A stretch of 64,000 bases of DNA from Cerrena zonata (lineage: Eukaryota > Basidiomycota > Agaricomycetes > Polyporales > Cerrenaceae), in the NCBI GenBank assembly GCA_038087015.1, contig JASBNA010000003.1:1612001-1676000 (forward strand), written 5' to 3'. The notes beneath the pieces were generated by a model that saw only the letters and a program-made list of their open reading frames with translations, did not search any database and was not told where the DNA came from. Shown one piece after another: positions 1 through 10,244 of this stretch. Made by a program: the position numbers and the translations under genes. How positions within the stretch are numbered: the stretch's first letter is position 1; each line of letters begins with the position of its first letter.

Positions 1-360
1 GCTACGGGTATACGTAAAACTATACAATGATGCTCAAGTAAGAGTGATAAGAAAGACGAAAAGAAAGTCAACGCAAAGGGAGAAAATAAGTGAAATAAGA
101 ATGAGGTCGAAACGGAGGATGGGAATGGAGGCAAGCGATGAGTGATATAATATTAAAGAGAGGGATTTTCGTTGTCCGTAACTTGTATAAAGCCAAAAGC
201 CCGTGTCGAAAACTGAGAATGTGCTGACTCTCGATATATGCTATCAATCAATCAAACTAATATGTGTAAGGAGCAAGCGAAGGGATGAGAAACGAGGAGG
301 TATGAACGCTATAAACATTGAACGTTGACCTATAACGATGCAAGCCAGCGCATCGGGTGA
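1..360. other. Intergenic, 3' of KNR4
   Basis: Downstream flank of the minus-strand KNR4 gene. I see no coding pattern, RNA gene or repeat here. Confidence 0.5.
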
Positions 361-2499
361 TTAGAGCGCAACAGCGTCCTTCGTGCTACTCACTGAGTCC
401 TTTTTCCGTTTGCCGGCGCTCAGAATGCTGAACCGTTTCGAGGCCGTGCTACTCCTCTTCTCTTGCTTGTCGGTTTTCTTGATAGTCTCCGTAGATGAAG
501 CTAAAGGAGCCTCTGCCAAGGGTACATCACTCAAAGGAACATCTACTGGTTCGTCTTCTGGCTCGGAAACCAAAACACCATCTTGTGAACCTTCTGACGA
601 ACCGGCGACACCTCCTCCACCTACTAAACGGATGGTAGCTTCAGGCGCCTCAGCCTCATCTGGAGAAGATACCATGACTGGTGAGTCTTCCTCCTTTGTG
701 GGTACAGTTTTATCGTCTTCCGGCAATTTGACAGGTGAGACTGTGGGTGAAGGAGTGATGGTCGGTGTAGGTAGTGCAGGAGCAGGATCTTCCAAAAGAT
801 CTGAAACGGGTTGTACGAGAGGAGTTACCAAGTCGGGTGGTGGGGATGTGATGATTCGAGGGATAGGGGTCGAGGAGACCGCAGGTTTCCGCCTTTCAGT
901 CGGGGTTGCTCTTGTCGGGGATGCAGCAGCTGAATGTGATGGGGGAATGATTATTTCACGCATTACGACCTCATCACCTACGACGCCAGACTCTAAATCT
1001 GCGTCAGCCAAAGGTGTCTCCGATTCTGAAGTGACGAGAATATCATCCGCAGTGGGAAGGTCCACTGCTGCGGGAGGCGGAGGCTTTGTGACGGATATTG
1101 TTGGTATGGTTGCTTTAGGAGCAGGGGGTTCGGAGAGAGCTGAGGTCTCGTCTTCCACCAAAACGGGGATAGGAACGTCAGCACCAGTACCGTTAGGGAG
1201 GTTGGCGAGTTTGGGTACGATATCCTCAGATAACTACGGGTAGTCAGGATATGTGAGGCATCTAGATTGAAATGAGGTAACTCACCTTGCTGCTAGTGTC
1301 CGGTTGTGGTACAACTGGATCCGAAATGACACCAGCTTCATGCCATCTACGGACGCTCCGATCTGCCCAAGCCTCCAAAACATTCCAGCCCTTGTACTCC
1401 CCAGACAACCTCATACCTCCTGTACCACTGTCGCCTCCTCCATCACCCAGACCTTGTCTAACACCGTCGAAGAAATAGTTTTCATAGCCGACGGAATCTT
1501 CACTGCCCTCTTCCCCATCTCCCTGACCAATATCATATCCTTCTCCCGACTCCAACTCCTCCACAAACGAAGCAAACCATTTTGCCCACCCTCCAGGACC
1601 ATCGCCTCGCCACATGACAACTTTGGTATCAAAATCTCGTCCGAAAACGATGACCTTGCCCAACAGCCCCAGCTTCGTCCGGATTCATATCAATACCCAA
1701 GTAATTGCCGGCCTTGTCAGCTATCAACGGAATCCAGCCTCTTGACGAGTACTCTCTGCGGACCCATCCAGGCGGAATGGACTGCATCATTTCTCTCAAT
1801 CGAGAATTCGCACCTGTGCTCGGGTCATCGTCCACTTCTCTCCAGAACCGCCACTCCTCCAACACATCTTCCAACGGCAAAAGTGTAAGACCGAAGAACA
1901 GCCCTTCCGAGCAACCCGCAGAAGATTCAGGTTCTTGACCGTCCACACAAAGATAGGAATCCCGGATGGGTTGCGGCAAAGCAAAGCCGAACGACATCTC
2001 GATTTGTGCCAAGTCTTGAGGCAGGATGCCAAAATTGAGTGTGTCGCCAAGCTCAGGGTATTCGCTGGAGAGCCAAGCACGTAGCCTCGCCCATGTTTGT
2101 TCTAAAGGTGGGTATGCAGGCGACCTTGGATTGTGTATTGGCAAGAGGGCTGAATCTCGGGAACCTGCTCGCAGACTAAACCGAATATGAACGCCGTAAT
2201 CGTTAATTGTGCTAGCTACAACAATGCAATCAACAGAATATGACGTACGGGTTGGGCACATAGTCATAGTGACCTCCTGGTGATGGCGGGGGATACGAGT
2301 AGGATGTTGTCGGGCTGGAGAGGGTGTGAGACTGACTGGTATGGAAAGCAGAGGGGCTGTTGAAAGGATCGGAGGTGTGATGTGACTGAACGGGAGAAGA
2401 AGTTGGCAGACTGAAGGCCTCATGTGTAGAGGACATGGCCGACCGACCATTTCTGACGTTTTTGTTTGAAGACGAAAAGAGACTTGTGAACCAGCTCAT
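361..2499 (-). CDS. KNR4: SMI1/KNR4-type cell wall assembly regulator (one apparent frame break)
   Basis: Homologue of fungal SMI1/KNR4, an intrinsically flexible SUKH-domain hub linking wall-integrity and morphogenesis signalling. Exons: 2499-2249, 2175-1286, 1233-361; introns of 73 and 52 nt join in phase. The N-terminus (MSWFTSLFSS) is Ser/Pro-rich. The central block carries the family core, including YPELGDTLN, DSYLCVDGQE, GNYLGIDMNP and VIVFGRDFDTK followed by GGWAKWFASFVEELE. The C-terminal 290 residues are acidic, Ser/Pro-rich and end in a Lys/Ser tail. The core is read in two frames: up to GAVGQ in one, then from VIVFGRDFD in the next, with a single surplus G (GGG at 1659-1661 or GG at 1654-1655, plus strand C). 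Removing one base restores the family sequence, so this is either an assembly indel or a disabling mutation. Confidence 0.85.
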
Positions 2500-2973
2500 G
2501 ACGGTAGGAGGTTAAGAGAAGAGTCTGCGGTGACAGTCGGGCGCCCTAAAGTGGTACCTTCGATGATGCGAAGGCAGAACGTATGAGCGTCGGCAAAGGT
2601 CTTGACGATATCTCGTGCGCTGGCTTGCGCGAATCCGAACGCGAATACCGATAGGAATGAGAGGCAGAGTACGTGCTGGTGGATGAAGAAGAAGGATTCG
2701 GATAGCTAGGAGGCCGAGTTCGAGGGTCAAACGCTTCTCTGGCGGCGCCTGTTTCTGTTTCTGTTGCTCTTGCTTCCCGAACTCAAACCGGATCGTGTTC
2801 ATACATTCTTGCAAGGCGGTCATAAATGGCACACTCTCACACCAGATCTCTTTCCATACCCAGAATCATTAGTGAGGACTCTACGATACATATTCTATGG
2901 TACAAATACATCATATACTCAATGCGATCGTCCAGACTCGGAGTGTACTGCTACATGTTCATTACCCTGTAAC
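2500..2973. other. Intergenic, KNR4 promoter side
   Basis: Lies upstream of KNR4 and downstream of the first CoA-transferase. A 106-codon open frame on the minus strand (2512-2832) has no recognisable domain and biased low-complexity content; I take it as chance. Confidence 0.45.
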
Positions 2974-5144
2974 TCAGAACCGTCCAACGTGGTCGGGCAC
3001 ATGGAAGTCGCAGGCTGTCTTCGCCCGCAGCTCGTCCATAGTCAGACCCTCAGCCATATCCACCAGGTGGAGTTCTCCAGCATCACGGTCAACGTTGAAC
3101 ACAGCGAGATCAGTAACAATCATGCTGACTGCACGAGGACCGGTGAGAGGAAGCGAACATTCTTGCACAATCTTGGGTTCGCCATCTTTTGAGCAATGTT
3201 GCATAGTAACAATAACCCTCGTCTTGTCAGGGTTGGAAACCAAATCCATAGCACCGCCAATACCTGTTGCATCACGGATCAGTATAACAGTTCGGCGGGC
3301 TCAACTTTGCAGCACGGAGATCCCACTTACCCTTAACCATCTTGCCAGGGATCATGAAGTTGGCAATATCACCTGCTTGGGATACTTGCATAGCCTATAA
3401 GGAAGGTAAGCACACCAACATAGCAGAAGCCACTGTCTTTACGTACTCCAAGCACAGTAACGTCGAGGTGACCACCACGAATCATGTTGAAAGACTCGAT
3501 GGAGTCTAGTGAAGATATTAGGTTTCAAGCGGCAAATTATACTTAAGGGATCTGCTTACCGAATGTTGAAGCACCGGGAGCAAGCGTGCTAGTTTCCTTT
3601 CCGGCGTTGATGATATCGCTATTTGCGATGATGTCAGTATCTAGTGACGCGTATGAAATACCAAATATAAACTCACGGATCAACTTGGTCCTGCGTTGGG
3701 TAAGGACCCATACCAAGGATACCATTTTCACTCTCCAACCAAACTTGAACACCGGGGGCGAGGTACTGCATAAGACGGAAATATATGAGCAATTAACAAA
3801 TTTCACGCGATGGCACGGGAGGAAACATACCTCAGGGACGATGGTGGGAATACCAACACCAAGGTTCACGTAGAAACCATCCTTGATTTCTTTGGCAGCA
3901 CGTGCAGCGATACGATGTCTCCAGTCAAGTGCGTTTTCGCCGTCAGTGTGGTGAGTGTGCTCAGTACCAGCAGATACGCCTTTCGACTTTTGTTCCTCCT
4001 TGTTTTTAGCAAGAGCGAGGACCTCGATTTCTTTGGGTTCGGTAGCTTGAACAATCCTGTCGACGAAAATACCGGGAACGTGAACGGCGTTGGGAGAAAG
4101 ACTTCCAATGGGGCTGTGTCCGGGACAGTTTAAGAGCCTGTTAATATTATGAGACGGTAAAAATTCACTCACACAATGTGTTCAGCCTGTACGGAAGGTG
4201 GTCAGTACAGCCCGTACTGGGGTCGAAAAAAATGTACATACCTCAACAATTGTAAGCTTGGCATTCCTAGCCATAACCGCGTTATAGTTGTTAGCCGTGT
4301 ACCGGAAGACGAGATTTCCAGCTTCGTCCGCTTTCCAGGCATGGACCAAGGCGACATCACCTGCAATAGCAGGTTCCAAAATATACCGACGACCATCGAA
4401 GACGCGTGCGTCCTTCTTGTTACCAGGAACCTTTACACCACTTGCTGCACCACCGGGGTTATATTGAATGGGAATTCCACCCGATTCTACCTTCGTGCCA
4501 GCGCCGGTAGGGGTATAGATAGCTGGGTATCCTGCAGCGTGGGCGTTGATTCGGGCAACGAGAGTACCTTGGGGGACGAGTTCGATGCCGACATCGCCGT
4601 TAAGGTAAGCTCCTTCAATAAACTTGTTTCTATAAAAGGGAAGTCAGGATGAGTGGAACGTAGACGGCATTGAAGACGTCATACCCTCCCAGATATGAGA
4701 TCATAATTTTGTTTATTTGGTTGGACTTGATCAAATGAACTTTAAACCTGTCAGCTCGCTGTATGCGCGACATAGCGAGGAGAGAGCATACCGAGACCCT
4801 TGTCCATAGCTCCAGCATTGTTTGAGACGGCGGTGAGATCCTTGACATCTGTTTTCTTCGCCAATGCTTTAATTAATGTCTCCGGAATACCGCACAGTCC
4901 AAAACCTAAGCGAGGGAAACGTGTTAGGATGTACAGAAGATATGACAGGCGTGTACTGACCTCCGGAAAGGACTATGTCGCCGGACTTGACATCCTTGAC
5001 TGCATCCTCCGCAGACTTCCAGACCTTGGATTTCTTGGGAATGGGATGATCATGGACGACGGATAGATATCGTTTCGCAGTGAGCGTTGTCACTGTTACA
5101 CGGACCCGCAGGAGGGGTCCTGTCGCGGCCCTAGTACAGAGCAT
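2974..5144 (-). CDS. Succinyl-CoA:3-oxoacid CoA-transferase, mitochondrial, copy 1
   Basis: Transfers CoA from succinyl-CoA to acetoacetate in the mitochondrial matrix (ketone body and acetate/propionate metabolism). Eleven exons: 5144-4961, 4905-4792, 4739-4685, 4629-4242, 4186-4173, 4113-3831, 3765-3677, 3618-3560, 3505-3447, 3394-3331, 3263-2974; total 1599 nt, 532 aa, close to family length. N-terminus is Arg/Thr-rich without acidic residues, a likely presequence. Seen in order: [10 protein letters not shown] (subunit A nucleotide loop), [12 protein letters not shown] linker, then subunit B with [12 protein letters not shown], whose Glu (about residue 358) is the CoA-thioester nucleophile, and [14 protein letters not shown]. 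Exon 5 is only 14 nt. The acceptor of intron 2 (AAAG at 4743-4740) was chosen because the nearby CAG breaks the frame. A paralogue lies 0.7 kb upstream in the same orientation. Confidence 0.93.
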
Positions 5145-5817
5145 TTTTGCAAGTCAAACGAGAAAAAATGAGGGATGACGGTGTAGATAAGAAAGGGGTG
5201 TAGATCTGCCAGCAAAACGGTGGGGTCCGGGTATGTATAGATGTCCCCAGAGAAGCCGGCGATGAGTGGGAAGAAGACGAGAGGTCGGCCACAGATGAGC
5301 TAAGAACCAAGATAGTGTGCTCGATGATTTTTATATATGTTTGAGTCTGGCCATACGAGGGATGTCTCGGGTCCCTCGAATCCGCACGCATACCGAGGCA
5401 AGAACATGATGATGGCTCGTAATGAACAGCCGATGCCCCACCACCTGCAGAGTAATCTCGATACCGCACAGATACCGGGCTCTCCTGCCATTGGATTGTT
5501 CTGGTAGACTGTCCAGGTACGAATTCGGCCGATATCTTTCCGTATAAAGTGTCCCTCCGCCTTAAAATGTCGGATCCTGCCGGCCTCTAGCTGGGCGGCT
5601 CTCTTTCTACTCACTTCTTCCCAGTCTCGTTTTGGTAACCGCTGCTCAGGTGAACAAACTTCTGCTATTCCGACCCTCTTCCGTAGTATATACAACTCGC
5701 TAGGAACACTCTAATTCAACACAATCCTATGCGGGGTTGATGGGGATGCGGGGTATTTGACACATCGCTTCACACCTTCCCCAGATTGCTTCACACAGAC
5801 TCTTCCAAACCCTTACA
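5145..5817. other. Spacer between tandem CoA-transferases
   Basis: Promoter side of copy 1 and 3' side of copy 2. A 131-codon minus-strand open frame (5300-5695) starts only with TTG, has no family resemblance and was not called. No repeat that could have mediated the duplication is evident. Confidence 0.45.
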
Positions 5818-8052
5818 TCACATCTTCCCCAGGTTGCTTGAAACCTCAAAATCCGCATCTGTTTTCGCCCTTACCTCCTCTAACGTCACACCCGCCGCTA
5901 ACTCCGCAAGGTGTAGCTTGCCCTCATGACGGTCGACATTGAAAACTGCGAGTTCCGTGATAATCTGGCTGACTGCGCGTGCACCTGTGAGAGGCAACCC
6001 ACACTGCTTCATTATCTTTGGGCTCCCGTCCTTGGCGCAATGTTCCATAACAACAAGTACTTTCGTCTTGTCGGGGTTAGACACAAGATCCATTGCCCCA
6101 CCAATTCCTAAAGGCCACCAACTTGAGCATCTACAACCTTGACGTTCCCGAGATTGACTCGATAACTCACCTTTAACCATCTTGCCTGGGATCATGAAGT
6201 TGGCGATGTCGCCAGCACCGGAGACTTGCATCGCCTATCTGCTTCGTCAACGCACAGCGTGCATACAGGTCAACTAATAATACGTACACCCAGAATAGCA
6301 ATGTCGACATGACCACCCCGAATCATGTCAAAGGATTCCGCAGAATCTGATGGACAACTGTCAGATGGGCATCCGCATACGTGTATGGCTCTTTAAATGA
6401 CGTACCAAACACCGATGCGCCAGGCAGGAATGTAACGGTTTCCTTTCCAGCGTTGATGATATCTCTGTGGTACGTTTCACATCAGGGCGGGATTGCATAC
6501 TTGCGATTCAGATAGGAACTTACGCGTCAAGCTTATCTTTGGTGGGATAGGGTCCCATACCGAGAATACCATTCTCGCTCTGCAACCATACCCGAACACC
6601 AGGCGCTAGATACTGCGAAAACACAATGTTAACAGGACGTACATCTCGAATGGCAAGAATACAAACCTCCGGAACCAATGTTGGCATACCGATACCAAGG
6701 TTGACATAGAATCCATCTTTTATTTCCTTGGCAGCTCGTTTCGCAATCCTGTGTCTTTGCTCCATGGCAAGTTTCTTTTCTGGGCTCAGCTTACTGGCGT
6801 CTTCAGCGGGTTCACCAGTGTTGGCGACAGTAGCAAATTCAATGTGTTTTGGGGCTGTTGCTTTTACGATACGATCGACATAAATGCCTGGGAGATGGAT
6901 TGCATTTGGTGAAAGCGATCCAACTGGAACAATATTCTCCGCCTCGACAATCGTTAACTTGGCATTCCTGGCCATCGGTCCCGAGAAGTTATTGGCGGTA
7001 TACCTGCATTAGAAGAAGTTGATGAAAGAGAATTCCCTCGTCTTGTCAATTCAATTTTGTCTTACCTGAAGACACAATTTCCGACCTCGTCCACCTTCCA
7101 AGCTCTAATGAACGCAACATCACCAATAATAGCCGGTTCCCTCAAGTATCTCCTGCCATTATGGTCCAAGAAATCCTTCTTACTTCCCGGAATCGCAACA
7201 CCAGCTTTCAGTCCACCAGGATTGTACCTGACTGGGATTTCACCCGTTTCAACAGCAGTATGCGCACCTGTTGGTGTGTAGAAGAATGGCATTCCGGCTG
7301 CTTGGGCACGAATACGTGCGACAAGTGTGCCTTGGGGAATAAGCTCGAGGGAAATCTTCCCTTCCAGGTAGAGGGATTCGAAGTGCTTGTTTCTGCATCA
7401 GGAAGCCTTCGTTAGCATCATAGAAGCGATGGGATTGGACGAGTACTAACCCTCCGATGTATGACGCCATCATCTTGTCGATTTGTCCTGTGTGCAATAG
7501 TTTGCCTGGGATGTGAAAATACATTTTGTTAATCATCCCGTGAATGACCGAGTGCTTGAGAATATACTTACCAAGGCCCTTCTCACCTGCACCTGCGTTG
7601 TTAGATACAGCAGTAAGTGTCTGCACTTCCTTCCTATTCGCCAGAGCACCGATCAGAGTATCTGTAAGTGATCGAGATTCACCTCAGACGGAAGCATTTC
7701 ATTGAGATAATCACGAGACGAACCTGGTGTACCACACAGTCCGAAGCCTATATAATGACACATTCATGAATATATTGTCAATACACGTACGAAATCGTAA
7801 CTATGCATGAATGTAATGATGAAACATACCTCCACTAAGCAACGTATCACCAGATTTCACATCCTTGACAGCCTCTTCCGCAGAGGCCCATACTTTCGAC
7901 TTGTTGGGAACAGGGATGTCAGTTGGTGTGCTGTAACACCTAACCTTCAACCTCAACGCAGTCGAGGTTCCGAGAGCAATAGTCGGTGACGCAACCGACA
8001 CTTTCCGAAACCCGCCTCTCAACGTCGCGCGTTTAGTAGTCGAGTTCAACAT
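5818..8052 (-). CDS. Succinyl-CoA:3-oxoacid CoA-transferase, mitochondrial, copy 2
   Basis: Paralogue of the gene at 2974-5144 with the same reaction and expected matrix location. Exons: 8052-7830, 7747-7724, 7661-7572, 7505-7451, 7392-7066, 7003-6667, 6612-6524, 6464-6406, 6346-6288, 6234-6171, 6107-5818; 1617 nt, 538 aa. The first ~45 residues are basic and hydroxylated and end near RCYST, a typical mitochondrial presequence. [21 protein letters not shown] and catalytic [12 protein letters not shown] (Glu about residue 365) are intact. Nine introns match copy 1 in position, but copy 2 has an extra one just after GLCGTP, making a 24-nt exon, and lacks the two that bracket the 14-nt exon of copy 1. 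Both copies look functional, so division of labour or dosage is possible (inference). Confidence 0.93.
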
Positions 8053-8630
8053 CGGCGGTCCCGGGTAGAGAGATGAATTCCGGTTATGATCCTATATGAA
8101 GGCTACGCCCAGGCGGTGGTGGTGGAAATGAATAGGAATGTGTGAAGGTGGGAAAGAACACTCGGAGGTGTTACGATGAAAGATGCATTTGTAACGTGGA
8201 CATAAATACTTGATTCATCCAGACAACACTCTCCGACCGCGACACAGGATTCCACGGACCATGAGAGCTAGAAGAAGCCATGTGACAATTGGAAGTCTCA
8301 TTCGGACATTCTGGATTTGGAATTTCAGTGTTGGAGAGTGTGATACACGTTGATAGGGTTGACTGTCAGTGTTATAACATTAATCGGGTTCTACATATTT
8401 ATTATTGCGTAGTGGCGTAAGGCCGAATGTCCGAAAACCTTTTTTCAGTTGACCGTGAAGCTATGATAGAGAGATCGAATATGGATGATGAATCAGCTTA
8501 CCGTGGCAGAATAATTTATAGTGAGTAGTGGGTGTTTGGTGGGTGCATGTATGAGCAAATATATAGTACAGGGTACAATGGTTTAGGTATGCCAAATTGA
8601 GTGTACATCACAACTTATATTCTTCATGGT
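8053..8630. other. Intergenic, promoter of CoA-transferase copy 2
   Basis: Between the CoA-transferase start and the twinfilin stop. No gene or repeat recognised. Confidence 0.45.
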
Positions 8631-9963
8631 CTATCGTCTCCTACCAGGTCCTTTCGGACGAGCGAACGCTTTCTTATCTTCAGCCTGAACCGGTTGAGTG
8701 GTCCCTGCACCACTGGACTGGTCGTCCGTCAGGCCCAACTCGAGCTTGAGATAATCTTCCGTAAGTTCGGTGGGATCAGATGTCTCGATCTTACGCTCAA
8801 GGAGCGAAGCAACACCAAGCAGGTTCTTGGCAGTGTGGAACATGGCTCGAGCACCAGACGAGTAGAGCATTCGGTGCTTTACGGGCGACGATGAGGGGCA
8901 TGAATAGATGTAAACTACGCGATGACGCTATGGTCAGTTTGATGCGACCAAGGATGTGGAAGACAATCTGGGAAATCTCTCACCTATGTCGCGTTGGTTT
9001 GAACGTGGCCAAGCGAAGAACCCATATGCTAAACATACATCAATATGAGTTTCGATATCGATAACAGGGAGGTACTCACAAGGCTGGTCGGGAGGAATCG
9101 AAGATGCGAGCTGATCGACGGTGCATTCAGCATTGGATAGCACGTGAATAGTCTCTGAGGGTGCGTCGACAGTCTGTATGGACATGGATATTTAACTCTG
9201 TTATGCATGCATTGATATTACACTTACCAATACTATCAGACGACTATCATCAGATCCCTCTAAGGATCTGACTGCTTCATCTGTTTCTTCGCTCCATTGG
9301 AACCCGACACGATCACCAAGATGAGAACGTTTCTCCCGGTTTGCTTCATACCCTGCACCACCAGCTGCCCTCTCGGCTGCTTTAATTTCAGCAACTTCTT
9401 TCTCTCGAGCAGACATTGGTTGAGGGGCAGCCAAGTGTGCTTTGTGACGTTTGTATGCGCTGAGCGTTACATCATCCTTGCTGGTAGCAAATAGACTGTC
9501 ATTGAAGTGGGTGGAACCCAAAGCCTTAGTGAGGTTGTTGCGAGTTGCTGCGTAAAGCATCTATGTGACGACATGATAGTGTGCACATAGCGCGCTCTAG
9601 ACAGTTTGCATACCTTGTCTCTGACCTTTGCAGTGTCTGGCACATAGAATACGGGCAGGAATTGCGAAGGTGGCTCATCCATCCTGACGAGAATGTATGC
9701 GGGGACATTGTCCTCGAGAAGGCTACCAAGTTTGTCGAAGTCCTGTTCCAACGTTCCGGATGGTGGGATGCTGTCATCAAGCACGAGCGATTCTACAGAA
9801 CGATGGTAGCATGAGATGCAAAGTCAGGATGGATCGAATATGAATCCGAGTAGACACCATTGCGAATTGAAATCTTGAGAAACCTAACGGCTTGAGAGTC
9901 TACTGCATGGCTGAATGCCTGGGTGAGCTCGGGAGATACTGTAATTCCAGTAGGAGCAGACAT
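8631..9963 (-). CDS. TWF1: Twinfilin (actin monomer-binding, two ADF-H domains)
   Basis: Actin regulator that sequesters ADP-actin monomers and caps barbed ends. Exons: 9963-9858, 9792-9614, 9560-9228, 9173-9080, 9028-8984, 8914-8631; 1041 nt, 346 aa, the usual twinfilin length. First ADF-H domain begins MSAPTGITVSPEL and continues through VPAYILVRMDE and FLPVFYVPDTAKVRDKMLYAA; a charged linker with PMSAREKE follows; the second ADF-H domain includes VGFQW and ends in VYIYSCPSSSPVKHRMLYSS, the actin-contact helix start. The tail is Gly/Pro/Arg-rich (KGPGRRR), matching the phosphoinositide/capping-protein-binding tail of the family. All five introns (51-69 nt) join in phase. Confidence 0.93.
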
Positions 9964-10244
9964 TGAGATGAATGAACGAGTTGGGATAAATCAGAGACTG
10001 AGGTATAGTATATGATCAAGCTGTGAGTATATATAACTTCTGTTGTATGCGCGCCGATCAGACCGGAGGCATGCCGCACAGCGATGTGGATTGCAACTCG
10101 TCCTCTCTCCTCTCCCATTCACAATCATATCTCTCTTCTTCTTTCTCAGAGTTTCCCCAAGGACAGATCGCAGGCTACACGCGGCATTCGACACCGTCTC
10201 CGCGCAGTAAACACTGACGCTTGGACACGTACAACGTCCTAGGC
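9964..10244. promoter_or_regulatory. Divergent promoter, twinfilin / FYVE protein
   Basis: 281 bp separate the twinfilin ATG (minus) from the FYVE-protein ATG (plus), so both promoters must share this stretch. No strong TATA box on either side. Confidence 0.4.

Noticed and set aside
383..1243. 286-codon plus-strand open frame opposite KNR4
   Set aside because: It mirrors the low-complexity Ser/Pro/acidic tail of KNR4; no domain, and the spliced minus-strand gene explains the region.
4173..4190. Suspected non-canonical GA-AG intron in CoA-transferase copy 1
   Set aside because: On re-reading the sequence the donor is a normal GTGAGT two bases downstream; the 14-nt exon with canonical introns fits.
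5300..5695. 131-codon minus-strand frame between the CoA-transferases
   Set aside because: Starts with TTG, contains no ATG near its beginning, and has no recognisable family; treated as chance.
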